DNA of 64,000 nucleotides, taken from the NCBI RefSeq assembly GCF_001663815.1, contig NZ_CP016027.1:2790501-2854500 (forward strand), written 5' to 3'. Position numbers and translations under genes: made by a program. The DNA is from Halothiobacillus diazotrophicus. GTDB lineage: Bacteria; Pseudomonadota; Gammaproteobacteria; Halothiobacillales; Halothiobacillaceae. Shown here in pieces: positions 37,185 through 47,419 of the stretch. The notes beneath the pieces are model-generated. The model was not told the origin of the DNA, did not search any database, and saw only the letters and a program-made list of their open reading frames with translations. Position 1 is the first letter of the stretch, and each line of letters starts with the position of its first letter.

Positions 37185-37194
37185 GGATTGAACC

Positions 37195-37983
37195 ATGACG
37201 ACGCCAGCTCTTTGGATCGCGAAAACCGGCCTCGATGCGCAGCAAACCCGCATGTCGGTCATTTCCAACAACCTTGCCAACGTGAACACGACCGGGTTCA
37301 AGCAGGATCGGGCCGTCTTCGAGGACCTGATCTATCAGAACTACCGTCAGGTCGGCTCGGCCAACACGCAACAGAACGAGGTGCCGACCGGTCTGAACAT
37401 CGGTACGGGTGTGAAAGTCGTCGCCACGGAGAAAAACCATACGCAGGGCAATCTCGTGACGACCAACAATGCGCTGGATCTTGCCATCAACGGTCGCGGC
37501 TTCTTTCAGGTGCTGCAACCGGACGGTTCCGTCGCTTACACGCGGGACGGCAGTTTCAGTCTGAACAGCAATGGTCAGGTCGTGACCGCCAACGGTTTGG
37601 CGTTGCAGCCGGCGATCACGATTCCGCAAGGCGCGCAGTCGATCACCGTGGGCAGCGACGGTACCGTCAGCGTGCAGCTGGCCGGTCAGGCCCAGCCCAC
37701 GCAGGTCGGTACGATCAACCTGGCCGATTTCGTGAATCCGGCCGGCCTGCAGCCGATCGGCGACAACCTGTTCCTCGAGTCGGGTTCGAGCGGCGCGGCC
37801 CAGACCAGCACGCCGGGACTGAACGGGGTTGGTGCGATGCAGCAGGGCATGCTGGAAAGCTCGAACGTCAACGTGGTCGAGGAACTCGTCAGCATGATCG
37901 AGACGCAGCGTGCCTATGAGATGAACTCCAAGGCGATTTCGACAACGTCGAGCATGTTGCAGACGTTGAATCAGAACGTGTAA
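37195..37983 (+). CDS. flgG: Flagellar distal rod protein FlgG
   Basis: The main distal rod subunit, 262 residues. It starts [25 protein letters not shown] with [19 protein letters not shown], contains the FlgG-typical [17 protein letters not shown], and ends [27 protein letters not shown]. It lies 10 bp after flgF. Confidence 0.98.
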   Translation: MTTPALWIAKTGLDAQQTRMSVISNNLANVNTTGFKQDRAVFEDLIYQNYRQVGSANTQQNEVPTGLNIGTGVKVVATEKNHTQGNLVTTNNALDLAINGRGFFQVLQPDGSVAYTRDGSFSLNSNGQVVTANGLALQPAITIPQGAQSITVGSDGTVSVQLAGQAQPTQVGTINLADFVNPAGLQPIGDNLFLESGSSGAAQTSTPGLNGVGAMQQGMLESSNVNVVEELVSMIETQRAYEMNSKAISTTSSMLQTLNQNV

Positions 37984-38013
37984 TGCACCTGGGGTGACCC
38001 GGGGAGGCTTGAG

Positions 38014-38712
38014 ATGAAGAATAGCGGTTTTGTCTGGGTCCTGGGGCCCGTAATGCTGGGGGGGGTGACCCTGGGGTTGGGTGGATGCGCCAGTCAGCCC
38101 CCCGTCAAGCCGGACCCTTCCTTTTCCGTGGTCATGCCGCCGGAAGAGTCGCAGAACAACCCGATGCAAACCAGTGGCGCCATCTATCAGCCCGGTCAGA
38201 TGGACAATATGTTCGTGGATGCGCGGCCTTACCGGGTCGGCGACATTCTCACGGTGGTGCTGCAGGAAAGCATGAATGGCAGCAAGAGCGCCACCACGGC
38301 CACCAACAAATCACAGGCGACCGCCATCACGCCGCCTGCCGTATTCGGGCTGACCTCGTCGGCCATTGCCCGACTGACCGGGAACCTGAGCAGCAGCAAT
38401 GCGTTCAAGGGGGACGGTACCAGTGCGCAGACGAACAATCTCAGTGGTCAGATCACCGTGACGGTCGCCCGTGTCTACGCCAACGGTAGCCTGTTCATCC
38501 AGGGTCAGAAGTACATCGGCATCAATCAGGGCACGGAGTACGTGAAGCTTTCCGGGCTGGTCCGGCCGCAGGACATCGCGCCGGACAACACCGTCATCTC
38601 CACGCGGATTGCCGATGCCCATATCGCCTACGGGGGCAGCGGTGCCGTCAACGATGCCAACAACATGGGCTGGCTGGCACGCTTCTTCAACAGCCCGATC
38701 TTCCCGTTCTAA
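38014..38712 (+). CDS. flgH: Flagellar L-ring lipoprotein FlgH
   Basis: Forms the outer membrane L ring around the rod. The 232-residue precursor has a type II signal peptide with lipobox LGGC (lipidated C25), then FVDARPYRVGDILTVVLQESMNGSKSA and the SGQITVTVARVYANGSLFIQGQK region. The end, VNDANNMGWLARFFNSPIFPF, is the conserved FlgH C-terminus. GGGAGG precedes the ATG. Confidence 0.97.
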   Translation: MKNSGFVWVLGPVMLGGVTLGLGGCASQPPVKPDPSFSVVMPPEESQNNPMQTSGAIYQPGQMDNMFVDARPYRVGDILTVVLQESMNGSKSATTATNKSQATAITPPAVFGLTSSAIARLTGNLSSSNAFKGDGTSAQTNNLSGQITVTVARVYANGSLFIQGQKYIGINQGTEYVKLSGLVRPQDIAPDNTVISTRIADAHIAYGGSGAVNDANNMGWLARFFNSPIFPF

Positions 38713-38724
38713 GCGAGGCCCGTC

Positions 38725-39837
38725 ATGCGTCATCCACTCATTGTTCTGCTGATCGCGATCGGGTTGCCCTGGGGTGTCATCGGCACCGCTCAGGCCGATC
38801 GCATCAAGGATCTGGCGACCTTCGCCGGTGTTCGCAACAATCAGATCATCGGTTATGGGATCGTGGTCGGTCTTCCCGGCACGGGCGATCAGACGACCCA
38901 GGTGCCGTTTACCCTGCAGAGTATCCAGAACATGCTGGCGCGTCAGGGGTTGTCCAGCGCAAGTGCCGGAAACGTGCAGCTGAAGAACGTGGCCGCGGTG
39001 ATGGTCACGGCCAATCTGCCGCCCTTTGCCAAGCCCGGGCAGCAGATCGACGTCACGGTATCCTCCATCGGCAACGCCAAGAGCCTGCGCGGTGGGGAGT
39101 TGCTGATGACGCCGTTGAAAGGTGTTGACGGACAGATCTACGCCATTGCTCAGGGCAGCCTGCTGGTAGGTGGTCTGGATGCGTCCGGGAAGGACGGGTC
39201 GAGGATCACAGTCAATATTCCGACGGCGGGACGGATCCCCAACGGCGCGTTGGTAGAACGTTCCGTGGTCAGCTCGATGGGCGGGGCAAACTCGGTCTAT
39301 CTGGATCTGAATTCGCCGGACTTCACGACGGCTAAGCACATGGAACAGGCAATCAACCGGGCTTTGGGTGGGGGCGTGGCCGAGGCGGTGGACGGCGGCA
39401 CGGTTCGTGTGCGCGCGCCTCAGGATCCGAACCAGCGCGTGAGTTTCATGTCGGTGCTGGAGGGCATCGAGGTCACGCCGGGTGAGGGATCCGCCAAGGT
39501 CGTGGTCAATGCCCGGACCGGCACGGTGGTGATCGGCCAGAATGTGCGCATCGAGGCCGCTGCCGTCTCTCATGGCGATCTGACGGTCACCATCAAGGAA
39601 AACAACCAAGTTTCGCAGCCGGCGCCTTTTTCCCAGGGGCAGACCGTCGTGACCCCGAATTCCCAGGTGAGCGTCAAGGAGGACAAGAAGCGGGCATTCC
39701 TGTTCAATCCCGGCGTCACCCTGAACGATATCGTCAAGGCGGTGAACGCAGTCGGGGCATCGCCATCGGATCTTGTCGCGATTCTCGAGGCGCTGAAAAG
39801 TGCCGGTGCGCTCAAGGCACAACTGATCGTGATCTGA
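38725..39837 (+). CDS. flgI: Flagellar P-ring protein FlgI
   Basis: Forms the periplasmic P ring. The 370-residue precursor has a Sec signal peptide (cut after TAQA at about residue 23), then [32 protein letters not shown], the diagnostic FlgI start, and the [26 protein letters not shown] segment. The C-terminus [26 protein letters not shown] is conserved. It lies 12 bp after flgH. Confidence 0.98.
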   Translation: MRHPLIVLLIAIGLPWGVIGTAQADRIKDLATFAGVRNNQIIGYGIVVGLPGTGDQTTQVPFTLQSIQNMLARQGLSSASAGNVQLKNVAAVMVTANLPPFAKPGQQIDVTVSSIGNAKSLRGGELLMTPLKGVDGQIYAIAQGSLLVGGLDASGKDGSRITVNIPTAGRIPNGALVERSVVSSMGGANSVYLDLNSPDFTTAKHMEQAINRALGGGVAEAVDGGTVRVRAPQDPNQRVSFMSVLEGIEVTPGEGSAKVVVNARTGTVVIGQNVRIEAAAVSHGDLTVTIKENNQVSQPAPFSQGQTVVTPNSQVSVKEDKKRAFLFNPGVTLNDIVKAVNAVGASPSDLVAILEALKSAGALKAQLIVI

Positions 39838-39857
39838 TCGGTGGAGGAGGGGAAGTC

Positions 39858-40895
39858 ATGACCATCAACCAAAGTACGGCCATCACGAGTTATAACGACT
39901 TCGAGGGATTGGCACGACTGCAGTCGGTCGCCAAGAACGATCCGCGTGCCGCGCTGAAAACGGTGGCGCATCAGTTCGAAACGCAGTTCATCAACATGAT
40001 GATGAAGTCCATGCGGGATGCCACGCCGCAGAATGGATTGCTGGACAGCGAACAGAGCAAGACCTTCCAGAGCATGATGGATCAGGAAGTGTCGCAGAAG
40101 ATTGCGGCGCACGGCGGAATCGGCCTGGCAAGGATGATCGAGCAGCAGCTGCGACAGGATACCTCCAGCCAGGCGGCCATCCCTCAGGGCATGGCTTTTC
40201 CCTTGCACAATGCCAGCATCGCCAGCAGTCAGCCGGTGGATGCGCCGCCCCGCGCATTCAAGTTGCCGCCTCGGGACATGACGTTGCGCCCGTTCGCCCT
40301 GCACCGTCCGCCGACCGGCCCCGAAGCAACCGCTTCCGGCGATACGGCGCCCGGTTCGGGCGGTACGTCGGTCAATCCGATTTCGACCGCCCAGACGCCG
40401 AAGTACTGGGACTCGCCGGAGGCGTTCGTCGACGCGATCATGCCGCATGCACAGGCGGCCGCACGGAAATTGGGGGTTCCGGCCAAGGTGCTGGTGGCCC
40501 AGTCCGCCCTGGAAACGGGTTGGGGCAAGCACCTGCCTGTCGATGCGCAAGGCCGTCAGAATTACAATTTTTTCGGGATCAAGGCGGACCCCTCCTGGCA
40601 GGGCGCCCAGCAAACGGTGAATACGCTGGAATTCGAAGGCGGCGCCATGGTGACGCGCAAGGCGGCATTCCGGGCATACGACTCCATCGCGTCTTCCTTC
40701 AACGATTTCGTGCAGTTTCTGCAGGAAAATCCGCGCTACAGCCAGGCGTTGTCGAGCAAGGGGGATCCGGATGCCTTTGCGCGCGCCCTGCAAAAGGCGG
40801 GTTATGCCACGGATCCCCAGTATGCGGATAAACTGATTGCCATCATGCATTCGGGGCGGATCCCCGATGCGACGTCTGAGTCCGCCGCTTCCTGA
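39858..40895 (+). CDS. flgJ: Flagellar rod-assembly muramidase FlgJ
   Basis: A bifunctional protein that caps the rod and opens a hole in peptidoglycan. The 345-residue protein has the N-terminal rod-binding domain (about residues 15-100: FETQFINMMMKSMRDA), a Pro/Ala/Gly-rich linker (about 105-180), and a C-terminal glucosaminidase domain (about 185-340) with catalytic-type E219 in QSALETGWGKHLP and NYNFFGIKADPSWQG. A very strong GGAGGAGGGGA precedes the ATG. Confidence 0.97.
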   Translation: MTINQSTAITSYNDFEGLARLQSVAKNDPRAALKTVAHQFETQFINMMMKSMRDATPQNGLLDSEQSKTFQSMMDQEVSQKIAAHGGIGLARMIEQQLRQDTSSQAAIPQGMAFPLHNASIASSQPVDAPPRAFKLPPRDMTLRPFALHRPPTGPEATASGDTAPGSGGTSVNPISTAQTPKYWDSPEAFVDAIMPHAQAAARKLGVPAKVLVAQSALETGWGKHLPVDAQGRQNYNFFGIKADPSWQGAQQTVNTLEFEGGAMVTRKAAFRAYDSIASSFNDFVQFLQENPRYSQALSSKGDPDAFARALQKAGYATDPQYADKLIAIMHSGRIPDATSESAAS

Positions 40896-40927
40896 ATAAA
40901 ATCAGTAGGCTTTTCGGTATCTGGTGC

Positions 40928-40954
40928 TAAAGTTTTCCAGAAATGAGCCGATAG
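40928..40954 (+). promoter_or_regulatory. Sigma-28 (FliA) promoter of flgKL
   Basis: TAAAGTTT (40928-40935), 11-bp spacer, GCCGATAG (40947-40954). This matches the class 3 consensus TAAAGTTT-N11-GCCGATAA at 15 of 16 positions and predicts a start about 20 nt before the flgK ATG. Confidence 0.9.
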
Positions 40955-40984
40955 CTCGAGTATCCCGCTAAAGAGGTTTTGGCC

Positions 40985-42634
40985 ATGCCAGACTTGATGA
41001 GTAATTCCGTAACCGGCCTGCTGGCCATGCAGCAGGCCTTGGCCACGACCGGCCATAATGTGGCGAATGCCAATACGCCGGGTTATTCGCGCCAGAGAGT
41101 GAACCTGACGACGATGCCCCCGCAGTTTCAGCAAGGGAGCTATGTCGGCTCGGGTGTTCAGGTGGCTTCAATCACCCGGAGCTATGACCAGTTCATCACC
41201 AGTCAACTCAACAGTGCAACTTCGGAAAACAACCGCTTGAGCTTCCTGAAGGACTTCACGAGCCAAGCCACACAACTGCTCGGGGATACCAGCACCGGCA
41301 TCGCGCAGCAGACGCAGGACTTTTTCAATGCGACGCAGGCCATCGCCAGCAATCCGACCGATCCCACCGCTCGGTCGGCCTTCCTGGGTTCGGCGCAGGC
41401 GTTGACCAACGAATTCAACCGGATCGACAGCCAGTTGCAGAACCTGGATTCGCAGATCGGTCAGCAGGCTTCGGACATCGGCCGTCAGATTAATACCTAT
41501 GCCGGGCAGATTGCCTCGCTCAACGGGGAAATCAGCAAGGCGTTGGCAACCAACCCCAACGCGCCGCCCAATGATCTGATGGACCAGCGGGATCTGTTGA
41601 TCAACAAGATCTCCGAGCAGATCAACGTGACGGCAAACAGCGATAATCAGGGCAATATCAACCTCACCCTGGCCAGTGGCCAGTCCCTCGTGTTGAACGA
41701 CCATGCAACGACGGTTAGCGTTGGCAATCTGCCGTCGGGGTTGAACGTCACGCTGGGCGGTGCGGATATCACTTCCCGTGTGACCGGCGGTACGCTGGGG
41801 GGGATGCTGCAGGCTCAGAGCCAGTTGGTCACGCCCTTGCGCAATCAGCTGGGACGGGCGGCGCTGGTCCTGGCGGATCAGGTCAACCAGAATCAGACGG
41901 CGGGTGTGGATCTCAACGGCAATCCCGGCACCAATCTGTTTACGGATGTGTCGGGCTTCGCGCCGCAGACGACCGCACTGCCCACCAACCAGGGCACCGG
42001 ATCGGCCGTCGGTACCTATACGGATCCGACGTTGTTGACGGGGCAGACCTATCAGGCGCGTTTCGACGGAGCTAACTGGCAGGTGCGCACGCAGCCTGAT
42101 AATGGCGCGGCGCCTCTGACCGTTGCCTCTGGCGGCACCTTGAGTCTCCCCGGGATGAACGTCACCTTCTCAGGAGCACCGCAATCCGGAGACGTGTTGA
42201 ACATTCTGCCGACCGTGGGTGCGGCCGGGAAAATCGGCGTGGTCCAGCAAAGCCCTTCGGGCGTGGCCGCTGCGGCTGCCGGACAGCCGGCCTATTCCCG
42301 CGACAATACGCAGATACAGGCGCTGTTCAATCTCGGTAGCACGACGCTGGTCGGACAAAGCGCTGCAGGTGCACTCGATGGCTCCAGCCTGACCGATACC
42401 ATCAGTTCCGCCGTGAGCCAGGCGGGCGCCTATGCGGGACAGATCCAGTTGTCGGCGCAAGCGGCCAGTACGACCCTGCAGAATTTGACGGCGCAGCAAC
42501 AGTCGGTTTCCGGGGTGAATCTGGATGAGGAGGCCGCCAACCTGATGAAGTACCAGCAGGCCTACCAGGCCCTGTCGCAATCGATCAGTTCATCGAATGT
42601 GATGTTCCAGTCGTTGCTTTCCGCCTTCCGCTAA
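40985..42634 (+). CDS. flgK: Flagellar hook-filament junction protein FlgK (HAP1)
   Basis: The first junction protein between hook and filament. The 549-residue protein starts MPDLMSNSVTGLLAMQQALATTGHN with VANANTPGYSRQRVNLTT, has the long coiled D1 region (YAGQIASLNGEISKAL, then PPNDLMDQRDLLINKISEQI), and ends GVNLDEEAANLMKYQQAYQALSQ, the FlgK C-terminal signature. AGAGG lies about 9 bp before the ATG at 40985. It has its own sigma-28 promoter, so it is probably expressed late. Confidence 0.97.
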   Translation: MPDLMSNSVTGLLAMQQALATTGHNVANANTPGYSRQRVNLTTMPPQFQQGSYVGSGVQVASITRSYDQFITSQLNSATSENNRLSFLKDFTSQATQLLGDTSTGIAQQTQDFFNATQAIASNPTDPTARSAFLGSAQALTNEFNRIDSQLQNLDSQIGQQASDIGRQINTYAGQIASLNGEISKALATNPNAPPNDLMDQRDLLINKISEQINVTANSDNQGNINLTLASGQSLVLNDHATTVSVGNLPSGLNVTLGGADITSRVTGGTLGGMLQAQSQLVTPLRNQLGRAALVLADQVNQNQTAGVDLNGNPGTNLFTDVSGFAPQTTALPTNQGTGSAVGTYTDPTLLTGQTYQARFDGANWQVRTQPDNGAAPLTVASGGTLSLPGMNVTFSGAPQSGDVLNILPTVGAAGKIGVVQQSPSGVAAAAAGQPAYSRDNTQIQALFNLGSTTLVGQSAAGALDGSSLTDTISSAVSQAGAYAGQIQLSAQAASTTLQNLTAQQQSVSGVNLDEEAANLMKYQQAYQALSQSISSSNVMFQSLLSAFR

Positions 42635-42646
42635 GGAGATATGAGC

Positions 42647-43570
42647 ATGCGCGTATCGACTTCCATGATTTTCTCGCAGGGCCTGACCAATCTGCAGCAA
42701 CAGCAGACGACGATCCTGCAGGCCCAGCAGCAGATCGCCACCGGCGTGAAACTGACCAATCCGGCCGATGACCCCGTGGCGTTCGCGACGGCCAGCAACC
42801 TGTCGGTGTACACCAGCAAGCAGAACCAGTACAGCACGAACATCGATACGGCTACGGGCAAGGTCCAGGTTCAGGAGTCCACTCTGGGGAGCATAACGAG
42901 CATTCTGCAGAATGTGCGGGACGTGGCCATCCAGGCGAACAACTCGGCTCAGAGCCCGACCTCCTTGGCGGCATTGACCGATCAGTTGGGCCAATTGCGC
43001 GAAGCGCTGGCCAGCCAGATCAATGCCAAGGACGAGCGAGGCGAATACCTGTTCTCCGGAACGGCGGCACGACAGCAGCCCTACGATGCCGCCGGGGTGC
43101 TTAATCCCAACGTTGCTTCGGCGGGTACGGTCAAGCTCGCGATTGCGGACAATCAATCGGCGACCATCAACCAGCCTGCCGGCCAGATCTTCCAGTTGAC
43201 GTCCAGTGCCACGGCGGGCGGAGGCAGTGCAAGCATTCTCCAGGTCATCGACCAGTTGCAGGCCGCTATTACCGCACAGCCTGCCAATCTGCAGACGGTG
43301 TATCAGAACGCACAGCAGGATCTGGATAACGTGATGAATCAGGTGACCGATGCGCGCGGCGGGATGGGGAATACCCTGAATACCCTGTCGGCAGCCAAGG
43401 ACAGCAATGCCGCCCTGAATGTTGTCAATCAGCAGACCCTGTCCAACCTGCGGGATACGGACATGGCCACGGCCGTGACCAAGCTCAACCAGAGCTATCT
43501 CAATCTTCAGGCCACTCAGCAAAGCATGGTGAAGATCCAGGGCCTGTCCCTGTTCAACTATCTCCGCTGA
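42647..43570 (+). CDS. flgL: Flagellar hook-filament junction protein FlgL (HAP3)
   Basis: The second junction protein. The 307-residue protein starts MRVSTSMIFSQGLTNLQQQQ with ATGVKLTNPADDPVAFATA, the flagellin-like N-terminal coiled coil, and ends LSNLRDTDMATAVTKLNQSYLNLQ. AAGGAG lies 8 bp before the ATG at 42647; an ATG 6 bp upstream is too close to it. It lies 12 bp after flgK and is the last flagellar gene of the window. Confidence 0.96.
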   Translation: MRVSTSMIFSQGLTNLQQQQTTILQAQQQIATGVKLTNPADDPVAFATASNLSVYTSKQNQYSTNIDTATGKVQVQESTLGSITSILQNVRDVAIQANNSAQSPTSLAALTDQLGQLREALASQINAKDERGEYLFSGTAARQQPYDAAGVLNPNVASAGTVKLAIADNQSATINQPAGQIFQLTSSATAGGGSASILQVIDQLQAAITAQPANLQTVYQNAQQDLDNVMNQVTDARGGMGNTLNTLSAAKDSNAALNVVNQQTLSNLRDTDMATAVTKLNQSYLNLQATQQSMVKIQGLSLFNYLR

Positions 43571-43571
43571 T

Positions 43572-43594
43572 GACCCAGGGCATAGTCTGGGGTC
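43572..43594. terminator. Weak hairpin after flgL, possible terminator
   Basis: GACCCAG (43572-43578) pairs with CTGGGGTC (43587-43594) with one bulged base. A T-poor tail follows, so termination strength is uncertain; the region separates the convergent flgL and nitroreductase genes. Confidence 0.35.
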
Positions 43595-43621
43595 GTGTCT
43601 CGTTTCTTCCTTGGTGCCGCC

Positions 43622-44191
43622 TCAAGGCTGCCAGTAAGTAACCACCGCCGCAGTGCGGTCTGCCGCTCTGGCAGGCGAGCGCGCGCTTGGCGTGCCGATA
43701 TTGATCAGGCCCAGCAACTGTTCGTTGTCCGCAAGGCCCAGTGACGTCATCACAAACGGGTCATAGATCCGGCTTCCCGTCAGCCACACGGTCCCGTAGC
43801 CCAGATGGTTGGCAGCCAACATCATCTGTTGGGTCGCGGCCGCGACGGCCAGTTGCTGTTCGATGACGGGAATTTTCGGGTGATCCTGCGTCAGAGTGGC
43901 AATGGCGGCAATCAGCATCGGTGCGCGGAGGGCCCGATCCCGCTCGCGTTCCAGGAGCGCAGGCTCGGTTTCCGGGGCGCGACGCAGCAGCGCCTGAACG
44001 AAGAGATCGCCCAGTGCTGGCCGCTGTTCGGGCCCGATAACCAGATAGCGCCAGGGGTGAAGTGCGCCATGGTCCGGCGCGCTTTCCGCGGCTTGAAGAA
44101 TTCGCAGGAGCTCATCATGAGTCGGGACGGGTTCGACCAGGTGTTTTGCCGGCGTGGATTGACGCTGCTGGATGAAATCGATGAAGTCCAT
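43622..44191 (-). CDS. YdjA-like nitroreductase family protein
   Basis: An FMN-dependent nitroreductase-fold oxidoreductase, 189 residues. It has DFIDFIQQRQSTPAKHLVEPVP with the Arg-Gln-Ser FMN contact, ILQAAESAPDHGALHPWRYLVI, and AANHLGYGTVWLTGSRIYDP; the pattern is that of E. coli YdjA, whose physiological substrate is not known. The ATG at 44191 has AAGGA 6 bp upstream; the frame is open further upstream without homology. It is divergent from infA. Confidence 0.9.
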   Translation of the reverse strand: MDFIDFIQQRQSTPAKHLVEPVPTHDELLRILQAAESAPDHGALHPWRYLVIGPEQRPALGDLFVQALLRRAPETEPALLERERDRALRAPMLIAAIATLTQDHPKIPVIEQQLAVAAATQQMMLAANHLGYGTVWLTGSRIYDPFVMTSLGLADNEQLLGLINIGTPSARSPARAADRTAAVVTYWQP

Positions 44192-44232
44192 GTTTTTCCT
44201 TGACATGTTTTTTGGAAAATTGAAATGAAAAC

Positions 44233-44261
44233 TTGGCGTGGCGAACTTTTTGTCCGATAAT
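44233..44261 (+). promoter_or_regulatory. Sigma-70 promoter of infA
   Basis: -35 TTGGCG (44233-44238), 17-bp spacer, -10 GATAAT (44256-44261). The predicted start is about 23 nt before the infA ATG. Confidence 0.6.
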
Positions 44262-44290
44262 TTGCGCCCACTTTGAAGCATGCTGGATTT

Positions 44291-44509
44291 ATGGCTAAAG
44301 AAGATTATATCGAGATGCAAGGCACTGTCGTCGACACCTTGCCGAATACCATGTTCCGCGTTGAGCTGGAAAATGGCCACATCGTGACCGCGCACATTTC
44401 GGGACGGATGCGTAAGAACTACATCCGTATTCTGACCGGCGACAAGGTGACGGTGCAGCTGACCCCCTACGATCTGACCAAGGGTCGTATCTCCTTCCGC
44501 GCGCGCTGA
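44291..44509 (+). CDS. infA: Translation initiation factor IF-1
   Basis: A 72-residue OB-fold protein that binds the ribosomal A site during initiation. It matches the family throughout: [19 protein letters not shown], then [20 protein letters not shown], and [13 protein letters not shown] at the end. The ATG at 44291 is the family start; the frame is open 18 bp further upstream. It converges on clpA, as in E. coli where infA and clpA are also neighbours. Confidence 0.98.
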   Translation: MAKEDYIEMQGTVVDTLPNTMFRVELENGHIVTAHISGRMRKNYIRILTGDKVTVQLTPYDLTKGRISFRAR

Positions 44510-44619
44510 TCGCGCCAGGCACGACAGCCATCCCTTGACGGGCATTCACTGAGGAACGACGTGAACCCCTGGGCGAAGCGCCCAAGAGGGTGGATTGGTT
44601 GTGCCCGATGAAGTAGTCC

Positions 44620-44670
44620 GGCCGGAAGCCTACTCCGGCCCCGAATTACCCCCGAATTACCCCCGAATTA
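44620..44670. repeat. Hairpin plus short tandem repeat between infA and clpA
   Basis: GGCCGGA (44620-44626) pairs with TCCGGCC (44634-44640) in a 7-bp stem. It is followed by three tandem 11-bp copies of a CCCCCGAATTA unit (about 44638-44670), the last reaching the clpA stop codon. No T tract is present, so a terminator role is uncertain. Confidence 0.7.
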
Positions 44671-46941
44671 CGATGAGGTCTCGGTGAGGGGCTCTTCCTG
44701 GGCAACGATCGACAGCGTCGGTTGGCCATCCGCATCCAGATAGAAGCGGACTTCACCGCCATGATCCGCGAGTGGGCCGAACAGCAGCTCCTCGGCGAGG
44801 GGGCGCTTGATCCGTTCCTGAATGAGTCGGGCCATCGGGCGGGCGCCCAGCACCTCGTCATAGCCTTCCTTGCCAAGCCATTGACGCACCTCGTCGTCGA
44901 TCACCATGCGTACTTTCTTTTCCTCGAGCTGTTGTTCCAGTTCGAGCAGCAGTTTGTCGACCACGTTGGCGATCTGGCGCGGTGCCAGTGACTTGAACTG
45001 GACGATGGCGTCCAGACGATTCCGGAACTCGGGACTGAAGCCACGCTTGATGGCCTCGTGCCCGTCCGGGCTGTGATCCTGGGTGACGAAGCCCATGGTA
45101 TTGCGGGCCAGTACTTCGGCACCCATGTTCGAGGTCATGATCAGGATGACGTTGCGGAAGTCGACCCGGCGACCGTTGGTGTCGGTCAGCATCCCGTTGT
45201 CCATGACCTGAAGGAGGATGTTGAATACGTCCGGGTGGGCCTTCTCGATTTCGTCCAGCAACAGGACGGCATGCGGCGTTTTGTTGATGGCTTCCGTCAG
45301 GAGGCCGCCCTCGTCGAATCCGACATAGCCCGGCGGCGCGCCGATCAGCCGGGAAACGCTGTGGCGTTCCATGTATTCGGACATGTCGAACCGCACGAGT
45401 TGGATGCCCAGCAGTCGCGCCAGTTGTTTACTGACCTCGGTCTTGCCGACACCGGTCGGGCCGGCGAACAGGTACGAGCCAATGGGCTTGTCCGCCGTGC
45501 GCAGGCCGGAGCGGGCAAGCCGGATGGCGGTCGTGATCTGCTCGATGGCTTCTTCCTGGCCGAAGACGACCATGTTGAGATTGCGGTCGAGATGGCGGAG
45601 TACTTCACGATCGGAGGTGGACACGCTGCGTTCTGGAATGCGGGCAATCTTGGCAACCACGCGTTCGATATCGGATGCCTCGATGATATGGGATTCCGGC
45701 TGGGGCGCCAGCAGGCGATGCTGTGCGCCGGCCTCGTCGATGACGTCGATGGCCTTGTCGGGCAGATGCCGATCCGAGATGTGTCGGCTCGCGAGGCGCA
45801 CGGCCGCTTCCAGCGCTTCATCGCTGTATTCCACGCCGTGGTGTTGTTCGTATCCCTTGCGCAATCCCTTGAGAATCGCGATGGCCTCGCTTTCGCTGGG
45901 CTCCGGAATGTCGACTTTCTGGAACCGCCGTGTGAGGGCGGCGTCTTTCTCAAAGATCGCCCGGTATTCCTGGTGGGTGGTGGAGCCGATGCAGCGTAGC
46001 TCGCCGTTGGCGAGTGCCGGCTTGATCAGGTTGGAGGCATCCATGGAGCCGCCGGAGGCCGAGCCTGCGCCGATGAGGGTATGAATTTCGTCGATGAACA
46101 GGATGGCGTGCGGAATCGACTTGATTTTCTTGAGCACGACCTTCAGCCGTTTTTCGAAATCGCCCCGATACTTGGTGCCGGCTACCAGCGAACCGAGATC
46201 TAGCGAATAGACGACCGCCTCCTGCAAGGCTTCAGGGACTTCTCCTTCGATGATCTTGCGGGCAAGTCCTTCGGCGATGGCCGTCTTGCCGACGCCAGCT
46301 TCGCCGACCAGCAGGGGGTTGTTCTTGCGTCGCCGACCCAGGATCTGCTGGACGCGTTCGATTTCCTGGCTGCGTCCGATCAGGGGGTCGATCTTCCCCT
46401 CCCGGGCCAGCTGGTTGAGGTTGACGACGAAGTTTTCGAAACTGTTCTCATCGGCAGATTCCGGCTTCTCGCGCTCTTTTTCGCTGGTCGATTCGTTGAT
46501 GACCGGCGTGTCCTGGGTCAGGCCGTGTGCGATGAAGTTCATGACGTCCAGCCGGGTCACGCCGGCCTTGTGCAACAGATGGACGGCATGGGAGTCCTGT
46601 TCGCCGAACAGGGCGGCGAGTACGTGTGCCCCGGTGACTTCCGTGCGCTGGGCAGACTGTACCTGCATGACGGCGCGCTGCAGGACGCGCTGGAAACCCA
46701 GCGTGGGCTGGGTTTCTCGCGGGTCGCTGTCGGGAATGCGGGGCGTGGTGTGGCGTACATGGTTTTCCAGATCCACCGCCAGTTGCGAAATGTTGGCGTT
46801 GAATCCTTCCAGTACGGCACGAGCGTCCGGATCTTCCAGCAGGGCGTGGGTCAGCGCTTCGAGTGTGACGAATTCATAGCGCTGCCGGCGGGCGCGATCG
46901 AATACACGGCTGATGGTGGTTTCCAGAGCTTTACTTAACAC
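44668..46941 (-). CDS. clpA: ATP-dependent Clp protease ATP-binding subunit ClpA
   Basis: The AAA+ unfoldase that feeds ClpP. The 757-residue protein has the N-domain (1-150: [22 protein letters not shown]), AAA module 1 with Walker A GEAGVGKT (213-220), module 2 with GPTGVGKTE and [16 protein letters not shown], and no ClpB-type middle domain. The family IGL/IGI-type ClpP-binding loop should lie near residue 615 but I did not isolate it. The start is GTG with TAGGAG 8 bp upstream, and MLSKALE matches E. coli MLNQELE. It follows clpS by 20 bp. Confidence 0.97.
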   Translation of the reverse strand: MLSKALETTISRVFDRARRQRYEFVTLEALTHALLEDPDARAVLEGFNANISQLAVDLENHVRHTTPRIPDSDPRETQPTLGFQRVLQRAVMQVQSAQRTEVTGAHVLAALFGEQDSHAVHLLHKAGVTRLDVMNFIAHGLTQDTPVINESTSEKEREKPESADENSFENFVVNLNQLAREGKIDPLIGRSQEIERVQQILGRRRKNNPLLVGEAGVGKTAIAEGLARKIIEGEVPEALQEAVVYSLDLGSLVAGTKYRGDFEKRLKVVLKKIKSIPHAILFIDEIHTLIGAGSASGGSMDASNLIKPALANGELRCIGSTTHQEYRAIFEKDAALTRRFQKVDIPEPSESEAIAILKGLRKGYEQHHGVEYSDEALEAAVRLASRHISDRHLPDKAIDVIDEAGAQHRLLAPQPESHIIEASDIERVVAKIARIPERSVSTSDREVLRHLDRNLNMVVFGQEEAIEQITTAIRLARSGLRTADKPIGSYLFAGPTGVGKTEVSKQLARLLGIQLVRFDMSEYMERHSVSRLIGAPPGYVGFDEGGLLTEAINKTPHAVLLLDEIEKAHPDVFNILLQVMDNGMLTDTNGRRVDFRNVILIMTSNMGAEVLARNTMGFVTQDHSPDGHEAIKRGFSPEFRNRLDAIVQFKSLAPRQIANVVDKLLLELEQQLEEKKVRMVIDDEVRQWLGKEGYDEVLGARPMARLIQERIKRPLAEELLFGPLADHGGEVRFYLDADGQPTLSIVAQEEPLTETSS

Positions 46942-46961
46942 GCTGAACTCCTATGGACGAT

Positions 46962-47273
46962 CTAAGGGGCGCGTTCCATGACACACAGTAGAGGATGCTC
47001 GTTCTGCCGCGCTACCTGGTTCACCTGTGCCACGCGCGTTTCCGCGATTTCTCGCGTGAAAATCCCACACAAACCACGCCCTGTATGATGAACTTCTAAC
47101 ATAACCCGTTCTGCCTGTTCGGTCGATAGATAAAATAGCTCCACGAGGATGCGTACGACGAAATCCATCGGCGTGAAGTCATCGTTGAGCAGGATGACCT
47201 GATACATCGGCGGTTCATCGACCGTGGCGATGGTTTCCGTATCGTGCTCGTGCTGTGTAATGTGATCGACCAT
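46962..47273 (-). CDS. clpS: ClpA adaptor protein ClpS
   Basis: The adaptor that delivers N-end-rule substrates to ClpA. The 103-residue protein has the conserved [17 protein letters not shown], with substrate-site residues in the NDD segment, then [23 protein letters not shown]. The N-terminal extension of about 20 residues is acidic and disordered. It is followed by clpA in the same direction. Confidence 0.97.
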   Translation of the reverse strand: MVDHITQHEHDTETIATVDEPPMYQVILLNDDFTPMDFVVRILVELFYLSTEQAERVMLEVHHTGRGLCGIFTREIAETRVAQVNQVARQNEHPLLCVMERAP

Positions 47274-47382
47274 GGCTGTAAAAAGTTTAATCAGGGAAGT
47301 GGGGCGGCGGGTTCTGCGACCGTGAGGCGGAATGCCCGCCCCACGACGATAAGGGCCTGACGCAAGTGGCCGGATAGCTAAG

Positions 47383-47403
47383 GCTTGGCCTTTATGGCCA
47401 AGC
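47383..47403. terminator. Hairpin downstream of sppA, possible weak terminator
   Basis: GCTTGGCC (47383-47390) pairs with GGCCAAGC (47396-47403), an 8-bp perfect stem with a 5-nt loop, about 17 bp after the sppA stop on the minus strand. No T tract follows on that strand. Confidence 0.35.
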
Positions 47404-47419
47404 GCTCAGGACCATGCTT

